Shown: positions 35,901 to 44,900 of the stretch, one piece after another | How positions within the stretch are numbered: position 1 is the stretch's first letter | How the letters are laid out: every line of letters starts with the position of its first letter | Origin: Argyresthia goedartella | Lineage: Eukaryota > Arthropoda > Insecta > Lepidoptera > Argyresthiidae | Assembly (NCBI GenBank): GCA_949825045.1 | Contig: OX463822.1 | Location: 32,118,703-32,182,702 of the forward strand | Length of the DNA: 64,000 nucleotides | Direction of reading: 5' to 3' | Translations under genes and position numbers: made by a program | The notes under the pieces: model-generated | Told to the model about the DNA's origin: nothing | What the model saw: only the letters and a program-made list of their open reading frames with translations | Database searches by the model: none

Positions 35901-38900
35901 AATCACTATGTCAAAGCTCAAACCTACAGGTGTTATAGTTTCTACATAAAGTGTACCAGTTATATATATAATAGTGTGAAAGTTTGTGAGTTTGTATGTT
36001 TGTCACTCAACCATGCAAAAACATCTGAATGTATATCTACTTACTTAATTCAAGCACCAGATAGTTTATGAGGTAGACAAACATATAGGATACTGTTTGT
36101 CACGGTAAATGATAGTTTCTAAGTCCATGCATTTAGATTGTAGTTGGATTTATACATATTTGTTTACGAATTTAGTACACCTTGGATGCATGTTGTACAA
36201 TACGTTATACACACGGTCACCTACGGTTGCATTATTTCAGACTTCATCTAGGTTTAGGAAAGATTATTTTTAGTTCCTACCGACCTAGGAAACTCGATCG
36301 ATAGTAAATAGTCGGGTAATTTGGTAAAGGAGAACAGAACTTATTGGTATGTATCATGTTATCTAATCCAAGTTCCGAATTAGGCAATTCCATAGTAAAG
36401 TCGTATCCGCATTGATTCACCAACCAACTGTCGATAAGGCTCGAATCCGTGGAGTACTTGAACGATAAGAATTGTATGTTTGTTTCGTCATAATCGATAC
36501 GTATAGCACAGATACCATAATATTATACTAATACAGATAGACCACGTAGAACAAACTATGTCACCAGCTTAATCAGAGATGCTACGAAAGCATCTTTACC
36601 TTTAGTTTGAGGCCTATTTCACTTAGTGCAGGACTATTGCAATATTGCAAATACCACGAGATTGCGCTAGGACATTAAATTTCAAGAGAACAACAACCGG
36701 CTTTTATTTACATTTAATAGGTTAAAAAGATTTACTAAAAACCAACCTTATTGCAATTCTGCAACATTTGTATTTTTACATTCTAAGATAAGCGTAAACG
36801 CTTATTTACATTCTAAGATAAGCGTAAACGAACGCTAAAGCGCCATCGCGTTTAGATTACAATCGTTACTGCCGGCGCCATCTCTGGATTATGAAGAGCT
36901 ACTAATTCTAATCTGTATGGACTGAGCAGCCTGTGCTTATAGTATATATGTGCTATAGTAAACTACTATAGGTACACAGTACAATAGTTAACAACATTAT
37001 GTGAATCAAAGTTTAATTAAACAACAAAACCACCAGCGTCACGCTATTTCCTAAACGGGGTGGCAGAGGTACAGTTTCACCCACGTTATGCCAGTTCAAA
37101 CACTTTAATATCAGCAAAATCCAAGCTCAAGAAGGTAATTATTATTTTATCCCAAGTGATTTGGCTGATAGTACATTTTGTCTTAATTAAAATCAAAATA
37201 ATTATATACATCATTTTCCCATAGGGGGTGCCATAAGGCGTAGTGAAACTCAAGTTCAGTTATTTATGTTAACCTTTTGACCTTGGCTTGTAAATAGGAT
37301 TCACAGCCTATGAATACTGGTTCGTACGGAGACTGCTTGTGAGAGTGCGGGGGCTGACCCGACAGACGTCGTCGTTCTGCCGAAAGCTGGCAACGCCATC
37401 TGTTTAGTAGAAGGATGAACCAAACAAAAGATTTTTCGATTTTTCAGCTGTTCTCTTTGCGTTTGTTCAAATGTTTTTTAACGTAAGAACCTGACGTCAA
37501 GATTGTTTTAAAAAAAAACATCGAAATCCAGCCATTTAGCGATTCATTATTATACTCCTTCTTGTATTATATGTTTACCTTAGAATTAAGTTTTGCAATA
37601 TTTGTTTATAACTCGTATGTTGCATTCGAGTTCACAGATTTATAGGTACAACAAACATAAATAATTGACGATAACACATATTTTCTTTAGATAACACCCC
37701 ATATAAGTGCATGAATCGTATGTTTCAAAACATGTGATTTGACTTCTGTTGACTGGTGGGTTAATATAATACTTTTGATAACGATCATCATCATATCAGT
37801 CCAAGTCCAATGATCGGTCATAGGCCTATTCTCTTCAGCGCCAACCTTCACGGTCATGTGCTAACTTCATCCAACGAGATCCCATCGACTTGATGATATC
37901 TTCGGAGAATGTGATCTGCCCACTGACCGAGTCGCTCCCCTTGGCAGGCCTTGGCTTATTGATAATGATGATCACCATATCAGTCCATGTTCAACTGGCT
38001 ACTTGACAAGGTTAGTTAACATAGATACAGCTTCTCAGACTATAATAATACCTTGATACCATGGACACTACTTACACACATTGATCTAGCCCCAAAGTAG
38101 GATTCCCTGTGTCTTGAGTACTAGACAACGATACACATACTTATATAGATAAATATCATTCTTAGATGTACAAACAACCATGACTAGGGTACAAACATCA
38201 GTTCTCATCAAACATGTATTTGCCCCCACCGGGACTCGAACTCGGGACCCTTGGCTTCGTAGGCAGGGTCATTGCCGACTCGGCCATTCGGGTCGTCGGT
38301 TTGTATGAAATGACGGTATTTTTGGTACAAAATATTTTGGATTAAATGTACCGGTACATTTAATCAGCTGACGATATTTTAGGCAATAACAGTAACCATC
38401 ATTGTGAACAACTTTCCCCTAGAAACATATGATCGCAAACGAAAAAAATTGTTGGGGTCCCCATACTAAACTTGTAATCAGCTGATCGGGTCAATGTACT
38501 GAGGGCCAAATATTGCATTCCATATACGACCATATGTTTCTTTGGGAAAGTTGTTCATAATGATTGATACTATCATTCCCCAAAATATGGTCAGCTAATT
38601 AATTGTCACCTTGTACAACTGAAAAAACAAACACTTTTTGTATGCTAGGCTGTTGTTAGACTAACGAGTCCAGTAGCCAATGCTGGCCATGTTCTATTCT
38701 TGTCTTCTGAATCTAAATACTGAGCGACTTTGGACGAAACTGTGCCCTCTGCCATCCGTATGCGTAAAGTGGCCTATTATCGCACACAATTTTACAGGAG
38801 TACGATTTGTTGACACCTTACAGGTTGTTAATTGGTGATGACGATGGTCATTGATGATATTGCAGGTACCTGGTGCACAGTCACGGGTCTTCAGTTCGCA

Positions 38901-41900
38901 AGTTCGTGGTGGTGGACGCGCCGCATCCCAGCCTGTACTGGCAGTACCCGCCTGCGGCCTTCTGCGCCGGGACACTGCACTTTGTGCAGGTAAATAATTA
39001 TACTAATTCATATCGTTAGTGCTGCAGCAGTGGGCTAGTCCACTGTCACGCAAAATGGAGTTTCGGATTATTTCACTGAATTTTTTTTTTTTTTTTATAT
39101 ATTTGCTTCAGTGTCGTGTAAATATCGACCCCAGAGTCGGGCGTAACTTTACAAAACAACACCTGTATATCAGTATGTATGTTATATGTAAGTCTTTTGC
39201 CATGTGAGGTGGGAGCTTCGCTACCGCTCTGGAGTTCTGTTTTATAAGCCTATTATGCGCTGTATTGGGATATGAATCAGGTACACCCAATTTGGATGAA
39301 AGTTGGTTTCCTGGCGATGATTTCCAACTAAGTAATTTTTATATGTCTTATGTTTAACTTTTTACCAAATTGAGTAATCATGATACATCAAAACAATAAA
39401 TTTTCTTCCCAATGTTTACCAAAATGTTACTACCTATTTTATACTAAACTACGCTCCGCTCCGCTTCGCTTCGGCTAAGGGTTGTACCTATTAGTACTTA
39501 AAGATAATTTATTTGTGAACACAGGTAATAAATAATACATTTACAGAGGTAGGTTTTTTTCGGTAGAGTTGCCCCAAAAAATTACACCATTCCGTAGCAT
39601 AGACAGATGCTGCAATACCATGATACGCAGTCAGTACTGTTGCTTTGTTCACAATTATCGATACCCTGAACAGGAGATAAGCGGCTTTATGCAATTTTTG
39701 ACAGACCTCGGCGGTTTGAGCCTTACATCTATTTCTCTTTATACTTTATTGCACAAAAACATTAGATACAGATACATCAAAATGGAAACTAGGTGTACAA
39801 AGGCGAGCTTATCTCTAAAAAGAGATTTCTTCCAGCAAACCTAACAGAATCCATGAAATAACAGGTAGACCTATGTGCACAACGTTAAAAATATTAAAAT
39901 AATAAACTAATTACTAATATTTACATAAATACATAATATCAATACAAATAGACAAAATTATAATACATATATATTAAAGCAATATACCTACATAAATCTA
40001 GTATGGAAGAGAAAGACAGTGTTCTTTTAAGCGAGTTTTAAAAATAGAAAGTGACGGGCTGTCTCTGCAGGCGGGCGCTAGGAAGTTTGTTCCGTGTTAG
40101 TTGATGGTCAACATGGTCGCACACCGATAAATTATATTTCAGTGTATTTCTACAGGATTTCTCCCTCATATTGAACATTAAAATTAGATGGTACTAGATT
40201 GGTGCTTTGGAAAAAGTGCATAATTTTATTTTCTCAAAATTTGCCAATAATTTATTGCTATCAAGCCAAGTTATTATTTCTTATAATGTGTCATTTGATT
40301 CTTTTATATAGGAATTACATTTAATGGTTACTGTACTGCCATCAGAAAATAAAATCATAGGGTTAGGAATATTTTCGGTAAATCATTTATATATATAAAT
40401 ATAAAGATAATAGAGGTCCTAGTACACTACCTTGAGGAACGCGGTGTACCTGCTAATGTGTGAATGCTATTTCGCTACAGGGCTATGCATATTTTAATTC
40501 GGTTTTGTATTAGGACAGAGTCTACTTACATATTTATGTGCACTATGGTCTGTTGTAATTACTCTAAAAGATTTAATATGTTACCTCTTACGCTGTAAGT
40601 GTTTAATTTACTTAGCAATATTTTGTGGTTAACGTAGTCAAAAGTTTTAGTTAAATCCATATATATATATATATATTTAACAGATCGATGTTCTGGTGAC
40701 AATGTTTGGTAAAATTGTATCAAGAAAATTATATATAGCCATGTCAATAGATTTATTTTTTCTAAATCCCAATCAATATGTTGTGTTTGTTCAATTGTGA
40801 CTCTAGTCCGTTATAAATTACTTTTTCAAAGATATTTGAGAATTTAGTTACTAATGCTGAACATCTCCAATCTTTCTTGAACAGCGGTTTTACTATTGTT
40901 GCTTTTAATTTCTCCGGGAACTGACCACTAGTTATACAGAGGTTTATGAGGTAGCTTTATGTATTCTTATTAACAATGTTTACAATAAAAATCTATTCAG
41001 ACGATGAATCGTTAATGTGAGCGCTGAAAACCCCGTGTGGTAAAACGCAGCGTCGCGCTGTAGCGTCCTGGCTTTTCGAGCGGTTCGAAATTCTGAAAAG
41101 CCCGCGGCCCAGCGTTGTACCCTACGGGCTTTTCAAAAGGCGCGACCCGTTGAACTTTGTACCACCTAAAATTCGATTGTAAAATAATATATGGTACATA
41201 CCCTAAGCTGGCGAGAAAATTGGTACCTAATAAAAGTTGGTCGTTAAATAAAAGTCTTTAGTAATTTACATGTCGGTAAGTGGAAGAGATCAGCTACTAA
41301 CGCCATATATCCTTTGCGTAATAACTATATGCACCGCACAGCTGTGGAACATAAAGTCCGCTACCAACAAAGAGGTTTACCTAATTAATCAATGACAAAG
41401 GAGATTGAATCATTAATGGCTACCTATGCCATCTAGCGATAGAAAGCCGAGAATTCTCGACCTCCCAAAATACAAAACATTATTTGATGTTTTGGCTGTT
41501 TCTCTGCGTTTTCCCTTATTTTCTTTTTACCTAACCTCGTCAGGACTGAGGAGATTAATGTCAATACTAATTATTCAAACTGGTCGAGCCATTATAGAGA
41601 TTTAGTAAGACTAACGTACAGCGATTCATTTTTAAAAGTATAGAAGATAGGTGGCCGTATATTTTTTATGCTATCAGCAGGTTCAGTTGGCTACTAATAC
41701 TAGCAAACCTAACTTTAGTATTCGGACAGAACGTAATGTGACGTATATTCTACTATAATAATACTGTTTAGTATCAATTCCTTTAGCAACCAAAACGGTT
41801 ATGTGACACTACATGGGTGCCCCTACTAAATTCAAAATTTAGTAAACAGTTATCATATTTGGTAGTCATAAATTTTATTGCTTAACCTATATATTTGCTG

Positions 41901-44900
41901 CCTTTTTATATCATCTTTAGCCATTAGGTGGTCAATTTATTAAGATTTTTTAGAGTGAAACCGATTTGATCACCATTAAATCAGAGCAACTTGAGAACTT
42001 TTATTTCTTTACAAATAAGGGTCACACAGCTCGATACCCTTACTCGCTCTAAGCGTAAACGGTCGTGCTTGAACCTCTTATTGTTCAACCTGATCTTATA
42101 AACATCATATCACGAGTAGACAGACAGACAGACAGACAGACAACTGGAATTCTTAGCTACAATCCATCATACAATTGCTTACAATTAGACACCAATAAAA
42201 CGCTGATATCAGTAAAATTTATGACAATAAGATTTAATTTTATTTCCTGGGACTTTGTACCTACTATAGGGTGATCGTCTGGCTGGCGCCTGAGAAACAT
42301 GTGATAATATGTTGCAATATTTAATCATCAATGTTGTGATTATTCTAATCTTTGATCAAAGTTTAATTCTTCTTAGATATTGTAAGCAAAGTAAATAGGT
42401 ATGCCATGATATATGTTATGTACATATATAATAATATCCGGTTTCGATGAAGTTTCTAGTTACACCATCTGCAAATAAAACTGAACAATTTCCGTAGCTG
42501 CATGAAAGACTGCACCTTTCCGTTTGTTCCTTTACTACAAACAGAATAAAATCATTATGTTATACCATGATTATACCCATAACCCACAGCCGAACTAATA
42601 TTTATTTATTTATTGATTATTTACTGATAACAGAGTTTACAGTACATATACGATACAAATAAGGAAAAAAGGTATACAGATGTAGTGAATAATCCTTCCC
42701 TATCGGCAAAACTCGGAACAACGATAACACCCGAATGGTGCCGATGTGTCTATAAATTACTGTATTATTAAATTACGTGTAGGTATCAAATAAATCGCAT
42801 ACTTTATTTATCAATGTCAAATGTCAAATTGCCCGTTTGACGTATATTAAGAAGAAGTGAAGTAGTAAGACAAAAACGAACATTTCCGAGAAAATACGAA
42901 AGGAAAGGATTATTCACTACATCTGTACTTATCTTTGGGCAATTACAAACTCTCATTATTTAAGACTAAGCAGGTATGATAGAAAACATACAGTTTACAT
43001 TAAAAAGAAAAATTTAATTAAAACAAAAATTTAATTTAATTACATCAAAATTACATTAATATGGTGTAATGTAGATCTGTGGCCGACAATCGGCATTTTC
43101 ATTGATCATAACATTTACATTCAGGCCCACACATTGCTTCTGGCCCCACACCAGGATTCATTGTCTGTGTCGTGGGAACCAGAAGCAGTGACGTCACAAA
43201 CATTCAAGACCTGGGTTTTTTCCCCTCCCCAGCCGGGATTCGAACCTGGCACCTCTCTGTAAGCACAGCCTAGACCGCAACACTAGATCAGACAACAGAG
43301 ACAGAAAAAATTGGTGAATGAAATGACGAAGTTCTACGCGATACCTTTTTTATGTGTAATTTGGTTATACCCAAAGAAGATAATATCACTACGTCCCACA
43401 TCTAACTATATGAATGATGACGTCACAGTGGCCCTACCTGCCGGAGCGCTGGCTGGCGGCTGGTCAGAGCGGCGACAAGTCCCAGGGCTGGGCCAACTCC
43501 CGCGCAGCTGACTGGAGCGGCGCGCTCAACTATGTGAGAGGTAAAGTTTGTCATGTGAATGATAACCTCACAGTGGCACTGCCTGCCCGAGCGCTGGCTG
43601 GCGGCCGCTCAGAGCGGCGATTAGTCACGGCCACTCACGGCGCTGGGCCAACTCCCGCGCAACCTATGTAAGAGGTAAAATTTGTGCCAATTTTATTTGG
43701 CTCTGAGCGAGCCGTCACCTCTCTTTCTTTCGCCCCACCTTACCCTATGCGAGAAAGAGACGTCACAGCTCGCTCACAGCTAAAGAAACTTGGCGCGGCC
43801 TTATCGCGTCATGTTTTTTTCATATCTGGATGACCTAGTTTTGCTTTGCAGATAATAATTTTTCATTCCAGAGCCGTCACACTGTCAGGCTGTCAGTCTG
43901 TCATTAGTTTTTGAGTTAGTTCGTTTTGAGGCCTTCAGAATCCCACGGATTACCATATATGGCAAAAGCGGAGACGGTATTCGGGAAATTATTTTCTCTA
44001 TCCTATTCCAAAGCCCACACAGCTCGGAACGTGAGATTATAAGCTGGAAACTTAATTTATGAAAGTTTCTAGCTTATAATCTCACATTTGGGTATGCTTA
44101 ACGTTGCCCCAAAAGTCACAATAAATCACGTGTCGGCGTCATTAGTTATTCAAGGTCAAATGTGTCTAAAGTCGGTATTTCGCAATATCTCCCTTCCTAT
44201 GGTTCCAATTTTTCTGACTCAGTAAATGGTTATTATAAATAACAAAGTAAATTCAATAAGTAAATTCAAACAAAAAACTATATATATCTACTAAATAAAA
44301 CCGGTCAAGTGCGAGTCTAAATCGCGCACGAAGGGTTCCGTACCACCGTTCAATGGAAGCGATGGTGTGGAGTGAATAGTTTGGATTTTACACAGCAAAA
44401 TATTGTTTACAAAGTTATTGGTGCGGTTACTTTCACACTCCATGTACGTAACCAGGTGCATCCATAAGTTTGTATATGGTATTGAAAGAATTGTTGTATG
44501 GGAGCCCCCTTAAATATTTCTTTTATCCTGTTTTTTAGTATTTGTTGTTATAGCGGCAACAGAAATACATAATCTGTGAAAATTTCAACTCTCTAGCTAG
44601 CTAGGTTCTTGAGATACAGCCTGGTGACAGACGGACGGACGGACGGACGGACGGAAAGCGAAGTCTTAGTAATAGGGTCCCGTTTGGAACCCTTCGGGTA
44701 CGGAACCCTAAAAACGACAAATAAATTTAGTCCTATCCCCACTTCCAGGTGCTGCGTGGTGGCAAATCTCGCCAGACCGTCGCGCGGAGCCCCGAGCCTT
44801 GCTCGTCGCGCGAGGCTCGCAGGCGGCGCAACTAGTAGCCAGTGCCGAGCGATGCCTGGCGCCTGTACTGAGACTCGTCAGAGAAGACTCAGAGATTAGT

